From positions 2,232,001 to 2,296,000 of the forward strand of contig NZ_JAUSZM010000003.1 in NCBI RefSeq assembly GCF_030817655.1: a stretch of 64,000 bases of DNA. The letters are read 5' to 3'. The notes under the pieces were generated by a model. It did no database searches and was not told the origin of the DNA. It saw nothing but the letters and a program-made list of their open reading frames with translations. The translations under genes were made by a program, and so were the position numbers. The stretch comes from Streptomyces sp. V4I2 (GTDB lineage: Bacteria > Actinomycetota > Actinomycetes > Streptomycetales > Streptomycetaceae). This document shows positions 1 to 8,283 of the stretch, in pieces. Each line of letters begins with the position of its first letter. The stretch's first letter is position 1.

Positions 1-175
1 CGGCGGTCGTGAGGGCGACCGCCTTGGCGCGCCCGGACACCCCGCCGGCCGGCTGCGGCGGTCCGGGCACCTCGGGTGCGCGCAGGTGTTCGGTCCATAC
101 CGCCCCGTCCCACCAGCGCTCCAGGTGGGGAGCCTGGGGGTCGGGGTACCAGCCGGGCGGGGGCGTCATGCTCAT
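1..175 (-). CDS. DUF2510 domain protein, N-terminal fragment
   Basis: The gene starts at ATG 175 (MSMTPPPGWYPDP) and runs off the left edge, so only about 58 residues are visible. The segment PPGWYPDP followed by RWWDGAVWTEH is the signature of the DUF2510 domain, a short tryptophan-rich module found at the N-terminus of many actinobacterial membrane proteins. Its function is unknown. The last visible residues (AKAVALTTA) are becoming hydrophobic, as expected before the membrane segment that normally follows. An in-frame ATG two codons downstream is an alternative start. It is the next gene downstream of the SDR on the same strand, separated by about 20 bp. Confidence 0.75.
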   Translation of the reverse strand, partial: MSMTPPPGWYPDPQAPHLERWWDGAVWTEHLRAPEVPGPPQPAGGVSGRAKAVALTTA

Positions 176-196
176 CCCGGCACTGTAGGGCGCGGG

Positions 197-997
197 CTAG
201 AGCGGCGTGACGTACGCCCCCGAGATTCCGCCGTCCACCAGGAAGTCGGTGGCGTTCACGAAGGAGGAGTCGTCGCTGGCCAGGAAGGCGACGGCGGCGG
301 CGATCTCGTCGGCCTCGGCGAACCGGCCGAGCGGAATGTGCACGAGACGACGGGCGGCCCGCTCCGGGTCCTTGGCGAACAGCTCCTGGAGCAGGGGGGT
401 GTTGACCGGTCCGGGGCAGAGGGCGTTGACGCGGATGCCCTCCCGCGCGAACTGCACGCCCAGTTCCCGGGACATGGCCAGGACGCCACCCTTGGACGCC
501 GTGTACGAGATCTGCGAGGTCGCCGCGCCCATCCGGGCCACGAAGGACGCCGTGTTGATGATGGAGCCCCTGCCCTGGCGCCGCATGTACGGGATCGCGG
601 CCTTGCAGCACAGGTAGACGGAGGTCAGGTTGACCTCCTGGACGCGCTTCCAGGCCTCCAGGCCGGTCTCCAGGATGGAGTCGTCGTCGGGCGGGGAGAT
701 GCCCGCGTTGTTGAAGGCGATGTCGACGCTGCCGTAGGTGTCGTACGCCGTCTTGAACAGCGCCTCGACCTGCTCGGGGTCGGTGACGTCGACCTTCACG
801 AAGATCCCGCCGATCTCGTCGGCGGCCGCCTTGCCGCGGGCCTCGTCGACGTCGCCGCAGACGACGTGCGCGCCCTCGGAGGCGAGCCGGCGGGCGGTGG
901 CGAGGCCGATGCCGCTGCCGGCTCCGGTGATGACGGCGGTACGGCCGACCAGGCGGCGGCAGATGATGGCGTCGGTGGACTGGGGGGATGACGTCAC
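197..997 (-). CDS. Short-chain dehydrogenase/reductase (SDR)
   Basis: This is a 266-residue classical SDR oxidoreductase. The cofactor motif TGAGSGIG is at residues 24-31, NNAG at 96-99, the catalytic Ser at 151 and the YTASK pair at Tyr165/Lys169. Asp49 at the end of the second beta strand suggests NAD rather than NADP; this is inferred from the family rule. The GTG start overlaps the stop of the aldehyde dehydrogenase gene by four bases (GTGA), so it is the third gene of a tightly coupled operon with the glutamine-synthetase-like ligase and the dehydrogenase. In that context it probably acts on an alcohol or aldehyde intermediate of amine catabolism. The substrate cannot be read from the sequence. 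FabG-like reductases have the same motifs, but the operon argues against fatty-acid synthesis. Confidence 0.88.
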   Translation of the reverse strand: MTSSPQSTDAIICRRLVGRTAVITGAGSGIGLATARRLASEGAHVVCGDVDEARGKAAADEIGGIFVKVDVTDPEQVEALFKTAYDTYGSVDIAFNNAGISPPDDDSILETGLEAWKRVQEVNLTSVYLCCKAAIPYMRRQGRGSIINTASFVARMGAATSQISYTASKGGVLAMSRELGVQFAREGIRVNALCPGPVNTPLLQELFAKDPERAARRLVHIPLGRFAEADEIAAAVAFLASDDSSFVNATDFLVDGGISGAYVTPL

Positions 998-2391
998 TGT
1001 GCGGGGCCCTCCGTACTGATGAAGACGTTCTTGGTTTCGGTGAAGGCGGTCAGGGCGTCCGGGCCGAGTTCGCGGCCGAGGCCGGACTGCTTGAAGCCGC
1101 CGAAGGGCGTCCAGTAGCGGACGCTGGAGTGCGAGTTGACGGACAGGTTGCCCGCACGGACCGCCTGGGAGACGCGCAGGGCGCGGCCGACGTCCCGGGT
1201 CCAGATGGAGCCGGCGAGGCCGTAGTCGGTGGCGTTGGCCAGGGCCACGGCCTCCGCCTCGTCCTCGAAGGGCAGGACGACGGCGACCGGGCCGAAGACC
1301 TCCTCGACGGCCACGCGCGCGTGCGGGTCGACGCCGGTGAGGAGGGTGGGCGGGAACCAGAATCCGGGGCCTTCGGGGGCCTTGCCGCGGATGCCGTGCA
1401 GATCGTCCGTCACGTAGGAACGCACCCGTTCCAGCTGGACCTTGGAGATCAGCGGGCCCATCTGGGTCTGCTCGTCGGCCGGGTCGCCGACGCGGACCGA
1501 CTCGATCCCGGGGGCCAGCAGGTCGAGGAAGCGGTCGTAGGCGGAGCGCTGGACCAGGATGCGGGTGCGGGCGCAGCAGTCCTGGCCGGAGTTGTCGAGG
1601 AAGGCCATGGGAGCCGCCGCGGCGGCGGCTTCGAGGTCGGCGTCGGCGAAGACGATGTTGGGGCTCTTGCCGCCGAGTTCGAGGGTGACGCGCTTGAGCA
1701 GCGCGGAGCCCTTCGCCAGCACCTGTTTGCCCACGGCCGTCGACCCGGTGAAGACGATCTTCGCCACGCCGGGGTGCTCGACGAGCGCGTTGCCGGCGAC
1801 GGGACCGTGGCCGGGCAGTACCTGGAAGAGCCCTTCGGGCAGGCCCGCCTCCAGGGCGAGTTCGGCCAGCCGCAGGGCGGTCAGCGGGGTCGTCTCGGCG
1901 GGCTTGAGGATCACCGCGTTGCCCGCGGCGAGCGCCGGGGCGGTGCCCCAGGCCGCGATCGGCATCGGGAAGTTCCAGGGGGCGATGACGCCGACGACTC
2001 CCAGCGGTTCGAGGATCGTGACGTCGAGGCCGCCGGGGACCGGGATCTGGCGTCCGGTCAGCCGTTCCACTCCCCCGGCCGCGTAGTCGAGCAGGTCGCG
2101 TACGTTGCCCGCCTCCCAGCGGGCGTTGCCGATGGTGTGGCCCGCCTCCCGGACCTCCAGCCGCGCCAGCTCCTCGAGGTGTTCGTCGACGGTGACGGCG
2201 AACCGGCGCAGCAGCCGGGCCCGGTCGCCGGGCGCGAGGGCGGCCCAGCGGACCTGTGCCTTGGTGGCGTGTACGACGGCCGTGTCCACGTCGGCGGCGG
2301 TGGCGGCCGGGACGGTGGCGACGACCTCCTCGGTCGCGGGGTTCAGTACGTCCAGGTCCAGGGTGTACTCGGCAGACAACAGGGGCCTCAC
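994..2391 (-). CDS. NAD(P)-dependent aldehyde dehydrogenase
   Basis: This is a 465-residue aldehyde dehydrogenase. It shows PWNFP in the cofactor-binding region, the LELGGKSPNIV motif with the general-base Glu, and the nucleophile in SGQDCCARTR, with Cys272 in the conserved GQxC position. The GTG start at 2391 overlaps the stop of the ligase gene (GTGA). The frame stays open further upstream, but that part is antisense-like shadow of the ligase. Its place behind a glnA4-type ligase points to oxidation of a gamma-glutamyl-amino-aldehyde to the acid. This is the same logic as PuuC in putrescine use and as the ethanolamine pathway proposed for S. coelicolor GlnA4. The function is well supported; the exact substrate is inferred. 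Confidence 0.9.
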   Translation of the reverse strand: MRPLLSAEYTLDLDVLNPATEEVVATVPAATAADVDTAVVHATKAQVRWAALAPGDRARLLRRFAVTVDEHLEELARLEVREAGHTIGNARWEAGNVRDLLDYAAGGVERLTGRQIPVPGGLDVTILEPLGVVGVIAPWNFPMPIAAWGTAPALAAGNAVILKPAETTPLTALRLAELALEAGLPEGLFQVLPGHGPVAGNALVEHPGVAKIVFTGSTAVGKQVLAKGSALLKRVTLELGGKSPNIVFADADLEAAAAAAPMAFLDNSGQDCCARTRILVQRSAYDRFLDLLAPGIESVRVGDPADEQTQMGPLISKVQLERVRSYVTDDLHGIRGKAPEGPGFWFPPTLLTGVDPHARVAVEEVFGPVAVVLPFEDEAEAVALANATDYGLAGSIWTRDVGRALRVSQAVRAGNLSVNSHSSVRYWTPFGGFKQSGLGRELGPDALTAFTETKNVFISTEGPAQ

Positions 2392-3758
2392 AAGCGTTCG
2401 AAGGAGCGGCGCAGCTCCCAGTCGGTCACCGCGGCGTCGAAGGCGTCCAGTTCGACGCGCGCCATGTTGCGGTAGTGCGCGACGACCTCGTCTCCGAAGG
2501 CGGCCCGGGCGATCGGACTGTTCTCCCAGAGCTCGGCGGCCTCGCGCAGGGTGGTCGGCACGTGCTCGAAGCCGGCCGTGTAGGCGTTGCCCGAGCATGC
2601 CTCGGGAAGTTCCAGCTTCTGCTCGATGCCGTGCAGGCCGGCCGCGACCAGCCCGGACACCGCGAGGTACGGGTTGACGTCGCCGCCGGGCAGCCGGTTC
2701 TCGAAGCGCATCGAGCGGCCGTGGCCGACCACGCGCAGCGAGCAGGTGCGGTTGTCGTAGCCCCAGGCGACGGCGGTCGGCGCGAAGGAGCCCGGCTGGA
2801 ACCGCTTGTAGGAGTTGATGTTGGGGGCGTAGAGGAGAGAGAAGTCCCTCAGGGCGGCCAGCTGCCCGGCGAGGAAGTAGCGCATGACGTCGGACATGCC
2901 GCCCTCGTCCTGCGCGGAACCGGCCATGGCGTTGTTTCCGGCCGCGTCCGCGAGGGAGAGGTGGATGTGGCAGGAGTTGCCCTCGCGCTCGTTGTACTTG
3001 GCCATGAAGGTGATCGAGACGCCCTCCTGGGCGGCGATCTCCTTGGTACCGGTCTTGTAGACGGCGTGCTGGTCGCAGGTGACCAGGGCGTCGTCGTAGC
3101 GGAAGGCGATCTCGTGCTGGCCGGGGTTGCACTCGCCCTTGGCGGACTCGACGGTGAGGCCGGCGGCGGCCATCTCGTTGCGGATGCGGCGCAGCAGGGG
3201 TTCGATGCGGCCGGTGCCGAGCACCGAGTAGTCGATGTTGTACTGGTTGGCCGGGGTCAGCCCCCGGTAGTTCGCGTCCCAGGCCTGCTCGTAGCTGTCC
3301 TTGAAGACGATGAACTCCAGCTCGGTGCCGACCTGGGCGGTGAAGCCGTGCTCGGCGAGGCGTTCCAGCTGGCGGCGCAGGATCTGGCGGGGGGCGGCGA
3401 CGACCGGTGAGCCGTCGTTCCAAGCGAGGTCGGCCATGAGCATGGCCGTACCGGCGTTCCAGGGGACGCGGCGCAGCGTGCTGAGGTCGGGGTGCATGGC
3501 GAAGTCGCCGTAGCCGCGATCCCAGGAGGACATCTCATAACCGTCGACGGTGTTCATCTCGGTGTCGACGGCGAGGAGGTAGTTGCAGCCCTCGGTGCCG
3601 TGGTGGAGGACCTCGTCGAGGAAGAAACGGGCGGCGAACCGCTTGCCCTGGAGCCGCCCCTGCATGTCGGGAAAGGCCAGGACGACAGTGTCGATCTCAC
3701 CGCCGGCGACGAGGGTGTGCAGTTCCTCGACGCTCAGCGGGGGTGTGCGGTCTGCCAC
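2388..3758 (-). CDS. glnA4: Glutamine-synthetase-like gamma-glutamyl ligase (GlnA4 type)
   Basis: This is a 456-residue glutamine synthetase I-fold ligase. Visible active-site elements are GTELEF and GQHEI (metal and glutamate binding), GNSCHIHLSL (ATP/metal loop), NRTCSLR and RFENRLPGGDVNPYL (glutamate binding). The adenylylation-site tyrosine loop of true GlnA is absent, as in the GlnA2-4 paralogues. The GTG start at 3758 has a good ribosome site (GAAGGAGG, seven bases upstream); longer readings run through the divergent regulator. It lies with aldehyde dehydrogenase and SDR genes and a nearby C26 hydrolase. S. coelicolor GlnA4 was reported to be a gamma-glutamylethanolamide synthetase, so the likely job is glutamylation of a small amine, probably ethanolamine, rather than ammonium assimilation. 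The substrate is inferred from that relative. Confidence 0.85.
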   Translation of the reverse strand: MADRTPPLSVEELHTLVAGGEIDTVVLAFPDMQGRLQGKRFAARFFLDEVLHHGTEGCNYLLAVDTEMNTVDGYEMSSWDRGYGDFAMHPDLSTLRRVPWNAGTAMLMADLAWNDGSPVVAAPRQILRRQLERLAEHGFTAQVGTELEFIVFKDSYEQAWDANYRGLTPANQYNIDYSVLGTGRIEPLLRRIRNEMAAAGLTVESAKGECNPGQHEIAFRYDDALVTCDQHAVYKTGTKEIAAQEGVSITFMAKYNEREGNSCHIHLSLADAAGNNAMAGSAQDEGGMSDVMRYFLAGQLAALRDFSLLYAPNINSYKRFQPGSFAPTAVAWGYDNRTCSLRVVGHGRSMRFENRLPGGDVNPYLAVSGLVAAGLHGIEQKLELPEACSGNAYTAGFEHVPTTLREAAELWENSPIARAAFGDEVVAHYRNMARVELDAFDAAVTDWELRRSFERL

Positions 3759-3843
3759 TGGAAAGCCTCCTTCGGCTTCTTCGGTCAGCCGGAAGCCATA
3801 AGGTATTGCGGAGAACCATTGCTTGGGAAGGGGGCACGGCCAC
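3759..3843. promoter_or_regulatory. Divergent promoter region, glnA4-type operon / GntR gene
   Basis: These 85 bp separate the ligase start and the GntR start. An AT-richer patch (CCATAAGGTATTGCGG, 3796-3811) stands out from the surrounding GC-rich sequence and is the probable site of both promoters and of a GntR operator. The candidate ribosome site of the GntR gene is GGAAGGGGG at 3826-3834. No convincing perfect dyad is visible. Confidence 0.4.
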
Positions 3844-4578
3844 ATGTCGCTGGAGGCTGACGGCGGCCCGGACGACCGGCTGACGCCGGTGCTGCGGCCG
3901 GTGCGGGCGGGCAACGGCTTCGAGGAGGCCCTGGAGCAGATCCTCCAGGTCGTACGGCTCGGTCTGGTGCCGGGCGGGGAGCGGCTGCCCGCGGAGCGGG
4001 AACTGGCGGAGCGGCTCGGCATCAGCCGGGTGACGCTGCGCGAGGTACTCAAGGTGCTCCAGGACCAGGGGCTGGTGGAGTCGCGGCGCGGGCGGTACGG
4101 CGGAACGTTCGTGCTGCCGCGTACGGACGCGGGCGGCGAGGACGAGCTGCGGCGGCGGATCGCCGAGGTCGACATCGAGGACGTCCTTCGCTTCCGGGAG
4201 GTTCTTGAGGTGGGGGCGGCGGGGCTGTGCGCGACGCACGGCCTCTCGGCGGAGCAGGCGGTGCGGCTGCGGGACGCCCTGGCCGCCACGCAGGACGCCC
4301 CGCTGTCCGAGTACCGCCGCCTGGACACCCTGCTCCACCTCACCCTCGCCGAGCTGTGCGGCTCGCCGACGCTGACCGCGCAGTACGCGGCGGTACGGGC
4401 CTCGGTGAGCGACCTCCTCGACTGCATCCCGCTCCTGGTGCGCAACCTCGAGCACTCCCAGCGTCAGCACACCGCGCTGGTCGAGGCGGTGCTCGACGGG
4501 GACGCGGACGGGGCGCGGGAGATGATGCGGGAGCACTGTGCGGGGACGGCGGCCCTGCTGCGGGGGTTCCTGGCGTGA
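3844..4578 (+). CDS. GntR-family transcriptional regulator (FadR subfamily)
   Basis: This is a 244-residue regulator. The N-terminal winged helix-turn-helix (about residues 25-90) contains LPAERELAERLGISRVTLRE, the classical GntR motif. The C-terminal all-helical FadR-type (FCD) ligand domain contains the His residues LLHLTLAEL and REHC. ATG 3844 was chosen because GGAAGGGGG lies upstream. The gene is divergent from the ligase-ALDH-SDR operon and is followed by the C26 amidotransferase, so it probably regulates the whole catabolic cluster. The ligand, perhaps a glutamylated amine or an aldehyde, is unknown. Confidence 0.85.
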   Translation: MSLEADGGPDDRLTPVLRPVRAGNGFEEALEQILQVVRLGLVPGGERLPAERELAERLGISRVTLREVLKVLQDQGLVESRRGRYGGTFVLPRTDAGGEDELRRRIAEVDIEDVLRFREVLEVGAAGLCATHGLSAEQAVRLRDALAATQDAPLSEYRRLDTLLHLTLAELCGSPTLTAQYAAVRASVSDLLDCIPLLVRNLEHSQRQHTALVEAVLDGDADGAREMMREHCAGTAALLRGFLA

Positions 4579-4685
4579 GGAGGAGACTTGCCGTGAGGGA
4601 AAGGTTTCACAGCAGTCCATTGACTCGCTGCGGTTGATTCGCCGCGGTTGATCGAGTGCAGTCCATCGAGGGGTCGGAGGGGTAC

Positions 4686-5372
4686 ATGTCGGGCAGGCCG
4701 CTGATCGGTGTCAGTACGTACCTGGAGGCCAGGGCGCGCTGGGGCGTGTGGGAGCTGGAGGCCGCGCTGCTGCCCGCCGGGTATCCGCGGCTCGTGCAGC
4801 GCGCGGGCGGGCTGGCCGCCCTGCTCCCGCCGGACGCGCCGGAGCACGCCGCCGCGACCGTGGCCCGCCTCGACGGTCTGGTGATCGCGGGCGGCCCGGA
4901 CGTCGAACCGGTCCGCTACGGCGCGCAGGCCGACCCCCGCACCGGACCGCCCGCCCGCGCCCGGGACGCCTGGGAGCTCGCCCTGGTCGAGGCGGCCCTG
5001 GCCGCGGGGATCCCGCTGCTGGGCATCTGCCGGGGCATGCAACTGCTGAACGTCGCCCTGGGCGGCACCCTCGTCCAGCACATCGACGGACACGCGGAGG
5101 TGCCCGGGGACTTCGGCCGGCACCCCGTCAAGCCCGTGCCGGGCACGTCGTACGCCGATGTCGTTCCGGAGGAGACCTCGGTGCCCACCTTCCACCACCA
5201 GGCGGTGGACCGCCTCGGCACGGGCCTGATCGCCTCGGCGCACGCGACGGACGGGACGGTGGAGGCGGTCGAACTGCCCGGCCCGCACTGGGTGGTCGGC
5301 GTGCAGTGGCATCCGGAGATGGGCGAGGACGTGCGGGTGATGCGGGCGCTGGTGGAGGCGGCGTCCTTGTAG
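4686..5372 (+). CDS. Class I glutamine amidotransferase / gamma-glutamyl hydrolase (peptidase C26, PuuD-like)
   Basis: This 228-residue protein has the class I amidotransferase triad: Cys115 in GICRGMQ, His209 and Glu211 in GVQWHPE. This fold covers PuuD, which hydrolyses gamma-glutamyl-GABA, and other C26 gamma-glutamyl hydrolases. Start ATG 4686 has GGAGGGG seven bases upstream; an earlier ATG at 4656 lacks one. It lies 107 bp after the GntR gene on the same strand. In this cluster it would remove the glutamyl group from the oxidised product, closing the ligase-dehydrogenase-hydrolase cycle. Standalone amidotransferases of purine or tryptophan synthesis look similar, but none of their partner genes are present. 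Confidence 0.85.
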   Translation: MSGRPLIGVSTYLEARARWGVWELEAALLPAGYPRLVQRAGGLAALLPPDAPEHAAATVARLDGLVIAGGPDVEPVRYGAQADPRTGPPARARDAWELALVEAALAAGIPLLGICRGMQLLNVALGGTLVQHIDGHAEVPGDFGRHPVKPVPGTSYADVVPEETSVPTFHHQAVDRLGTGLIASAHATDGTVEAVELPGPHWVVGVQWHPEMGEDVRVMRALVEAASL

Positions 5373-5374
5373 AG

Positions 5375-5411
5375 AGCACCTCTCGACTCCCTTTGTACAG
5401 CACCTCTCGAC
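5375..5411. repeat. 13-bp direct repeat pair
   Basis: AGCACCTCTCGAC occurs at 5375-5387 and again at 5399-5411, just after the C26 hydrolase stop. The purpose is unknown. It lies between two convergent genes, so it may be a remnant of a small duplication. Confidence 0.6.
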
Positions 5412-5479
5412 CCACCGAGTCGGGTGATGGGTGGGCATAGGCCCGGGGGTCTGGGGGCGGAGCCGCCAGCAGCGCCCGC

Positions 5480-6415
5480 CTATCCGCGCGTCAGCGACAA
5501 CAGTTCCCTGGCCGGTCCGACCGGCCGGTGCCCCGTAGGCCACACCGCTCGAAGGTCCCGGGCCAGTGAAACCCCCTCCACCGGCACGCTCACCAACCTC
5601 CGCATCGCCAACTCCTCCCGCACGGCCAGCTCGCTGAGCACCGCCGGCCCCGCCCCGCTGACCACCGCCGCCTTCACCGCCGTCGTGGACGACAGCTCGA
5701 TCAGCGGCCGCGCCAGGCCGCCCAGGGCCGTGTCGAGGACCTGACGCGTGCCCGAGCCCTTCTCGCGCAGGATCAGTGGGGTCGCGGCCAGTTCGGAGCC
5801 CTCCACAGGTCGGCGACGGCGCGCCCACGGATGCCCCGGCGCCGTCACCACGATCAGGCGGTCGTGGGCGATGACCACCGAGTCCAGGCCGGTCGGGACG
5901 CTGAGCCCCTCCACGAACCCCAGATCGGCCTCGTCCGACAGCAGCCGCTCCGCGACCGCCGCCGAGTTGCCCGCGAGCAGCGACACCGCGGTGTCCGGCC
6001 GCTGGGCGCGCAGCGCGAGCAGCCAGCCCGGCAACAGGTACTCGGCGATCGTCATGCTCGCCGCCACCCGGAGCCGGGAGTCCCGGCGGTCGCGCAGGGC
6101 CTGCGCCCCCGCGTCGAAGGCCTCCGACGCCTCCACGATCCGCCGCGCCCAGTCGGTGACCAGCGCCCCGGCGTCGGTGAGCCGGGAGCCGCGCGGCGAA
6201 CGGTCCACCAGCGCCACGCCCAGCTGGCGTTCCATCGAGCGGACCCGGCTGCTGGCGGCCGGCTGGGTGATGCCCAGCTCGCGCGCCGCGCCGCCCAGAC
6301 TGCCGAGCCGCGCCACCGCCAGCAGCAGTTCCAGTGCTCCGAGATCCGGCACCCGGTGCGAGAGCGAGCCGCCCGTCCCGAACCGGGAGTTGTCCTGTTC
6401 CGCATCGCCACTCAT
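5480..6415 (-). CDS. LysR-family transcriptional regulator
   Basis: This is a 311-residue LysR-type regulator. The N-terminal helix-turn-helix around residues 25-65 reads LGSLGGAARELGITQPAASS, and the rest is a periplasmic-binding-like effector domain (LRVAASMTIAEYLLPGWL onwards). It is divergent from the TDT-family membrane protein with 70 bp between the starts. This is the usual LysR-target arrangement, so it probably controls that transporter. The first 20 residues before the HTH are longer than typical, and a downstream start cannot be excluded. Confidence 0.88.
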   Translation of the reverse strand: MSGDAEQDNSRFGTGGSLSHRVPDLGALELLLAVARLGSLGGAARELGITQPAASSRVRSMERQLGVALVDRSPRGSRLTDAGALVTDWARRIVEASEAFDAGAQALRDRRDSRLRVAASMTIAEYLLPGWLLALRAQRPDTAVSLLAGNSAAVAERLLSDEADLGFVEGLSVPTGLDSVVIAHDRLIVVTAPGHPWARRRRPVEGSELAATPLILREKGSGTRQVLDTALGGLARPLIELSSTTAVKAAVVSGAGPAVLSELAVREELAMRRLVSVPVEGVSLARDLRAVWPTGHRPVGPARELLSLTRG

Positions 6416-6485
6416 AAAGACAGCTTATGTCCTCATAGACCCATACTCCCTGGTCGCGCCTCTCCTCCGGCGAGACCGTGGGCAC

Positions 6486-7658
6486 ATGGTCACCGCAGCC
6501 CGGCCTTTGCCCCGTGCCACCGCACACCCGCCGCGCGCCCTCGCCGTCCGTCACCTCGGACCGAACTGGTACGCCTCCGTCATGGGCACCGCCATCGTCG
6601 CCACCGCCGGAGCGGGCCTTCCCGGGCAGGTCCCCGGCCTGCGCACCGCCTGCACGACGGTCTGGGCCCTCTCCCTGGTGCTGCTCCTCGCCCTGTTCTG
6701 CGCCCGCGCCCTGCACTGGAGGCACCACCGCGACCAGGCCCGCGCCCACCTCCTCGACCCGGCCGTGGCTCCCTTCTACGGCTGCCTCGCCATGGCCCTG
6801 CTCGCCGTCGGCGGCGCCACCCTCACCGTCGGCCGGGACTGGATCGGCATCGAGGCGGCGGTCGCTCTGGACGCCGTGCTGTTCACCGCCGGGACGCTCG
6901 TGGGGCTGGCGGCCGCCGTCGCCGTGCCGTACATGATGGCCGTACGCCATCGTGTGGCGCCCGGGCAGGCCACGCCCGTGTGGCTGTTGCCGGTCGTCGC
7001 GCCCATGGTGTCCGCGGCCCTCGGGCCGCTGCTCGTGCCGCATCTGCCGCCCGGTCAGCCGCGGGAAACCCTGCTTCTCGCCTGCTTCGCCCTGTTCGGG
7101 CTGAGCCTGCTCGCCACCCTCGCCATGCTCCCGGTGGTCTTCGCGCGGCTGATCACCGGCGGGCCCCTGCCCCTCGCCCTCACCCCGACGCTGTTCCTGG
7201 TGCTCGGCCCGCTCGGCCAGTCCACGACCGCCGTCGGCAAGTTCGCGGACGTGGCGCCCGGGGTCGTACCGGCTTCCTACAGCGAGGGCTTCGGTGTCTT
7301 CGCGGTCCTGTACGGCGTTCCCGTCCTGGGCTTCGCGCTGCTGTGGTTCGGGCTCGCGACCACGCATGTCCTGCGCGCACGGCGGCAGGGTATGGGCTTC
7401 GCGATGACCTGGTGGGCGTTCACCTTCCCGGTGGGCACCTGCGTGACGGGCGCGGAGACACTGGCCCGGCACACCGGGCTCCTCGCCTACGACGGGCTCG
7501 CGGTCGGCCTGTACGTCGTCCTCGTCGCCGCCTGGGCCACCGCCGCCGTGCACACCGCGCGCGGTCTGCTCAGCGGCTCGCTGCTCGCAGCGCCTCGCCA
7601 AGGACCCGCGGCGCCTCGGCCAGCGAGGGCCCGTACCACGTCAGGTGCCGCCCGCTGA
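6486..7658 (+). CDS. TDT/TehA-family membrane transporter
   Basis: This is a 390-residue polytopic protein. After a basic N-terminus, HLGPNWYASVMGTAIVATAG marks the first of about ten transmembrane helices. The GPNW(Y/F)xxxMGT motif is typical of the tellurite-resistance/dicarboxylate (TDT) family, which includes TehA and sulfite exporters. The middle part GPLGQSTTAVGKFA is also typical. ATG 6486 is the first start after the LysR promoter region. The substrate is unknown; dicarboxylate, sulfite or another anion is possible. The last 30 or so residues are Ala/Arg/Pro rich and lie antisense over the end of the following BtuF-like gene, an 89-bp tail-to-tail overlap. This suggests that a former stop codon was lost. 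Confidence 0.82.
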   Translation: MVTAARPLPRATAHPPRALAVRHLGPNWYASVMGTAIVATAGAGLPGQVPGLRTACTTVWALSLVLLLALFCARALHWRHHRDQARAHLLDPAVAPFYGCLAMALLAVGGATLTVGRDWIGIEAAVALDAVLFTAGTLVGLAAAVAVPYMMAVRHRVAPGQATPVWLLPVVAPMVSAALGPLLVPHLPPGQPRETLLLACFALFGLSLLATLAMLPVVFARLITGGPLPLALTPTLFLVLGPLGQSTTAVGKFADVAPGVVPASYSEGFGVFAVLYGVPVLGFALLWFGLATTHVLRARRQGMGFAMTWWAFTFPVGTCVTGAETLARHTGLLAYDGLAVGLYVVLVAAWATAAVHTARGLLSGSLLAAPRQGPAAPRPARARTTSGAAR

Positions 7659-8283
7659 CCAGCGCGCAGGGCAGCCCGGGGAAGGCCTCGGGGCCGTCGT
7701 CGGGTGTGAAGCGGTAGGGCTCGTCGGGGAGGACGACGACGTCCGGCGCGGCGGCCCGCAGTTCCTCGACGGTGATCCGCGGATAGCGTTCCGCGTGTCC
7801 CGCGTAGAGGTGGTCGACGCCGAGACGGGCCAGCACGTCGCCCGCGAAGGTGTCCCGGCCCAGGACCATCCACGGCCGGCGCCAGATGGGTACGACCGCT
7901 GTCGTACGGCGCTCAGGCGGTCGTAGCGCCGACCAGGCCTCCTCGGCCTCGTCGAGCCAGCGCGGGCGGGTCCCGGCCCCGCACGCCTGAAGCACTCGTT
8001 GGAGCTCCACGAAGGCCTCGGGCACGTCCTGCACCTCGGTCACCAGCACCTCGACGCCCGCCTCCCGCAGGGCGGCCAGGTCGGGGGCGCGGTTCTCCTC
8101 CTCGTTGGCGATCACCAGGTCGGGGGCGAGGGCGAGGATCCGGTCGACCTTCGGGTTCTTGGTGCCGCCGACGCGGGTGACGTCGAGACCGGCCGGATGC
8201 GTGCACCAGTCGGTGGCGCCGACCAGAGTGCCGGTCCCGGCCACGGCCTCCGTCAGGGACGGCACGAGCGAGACGACCCTCAC
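7570..8283 (-). CDS. BtuF-like helical-backbone metal/cobalamin-binding protein, no signal peptide
   Basis: This 237-residue protein belongs to the BtuF/FhuD periplasmic-binding fold. It starts directly at the first beta strand (MRVVSLVPSLTEAV), then GATDWCTHP, LALAPDLVIANEEENR and the second lobe VLGRDTFAGDVLARLG. Secreted relatives bind cobalamin or Fe-chelates, but there is no signal sequence or lipobox here and no permease or ATPase nearby, so it is probably cytoplasmic. The GTG start overlaps the stop of the XRE-cupin gene (GTGA), showing translational coupling. Its ligand cannot be read from the sequence. Confidence 0.75.
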   Translation of the reverse strand: MRVVSLVPSLTEAVAGTGTLVGATDWCTHPAGLDVTRVGGTKNPKVDRILALAPDLVIANEEENRAPDLAALREAGVEVLVTEVQDVPEAFVELQRVLQACGAGTRPRWLDEAEEAWSALRPPERRTTAVVPIWRRPWMVLGRDTFAGDVLARLGVDHLYAGHAERYPRITVEELRAAAPDVVVLPDEPYRFTPDDGPEAFPGLPCALVSGRHLTWYGPSLAEAPRVLGEALRAASR

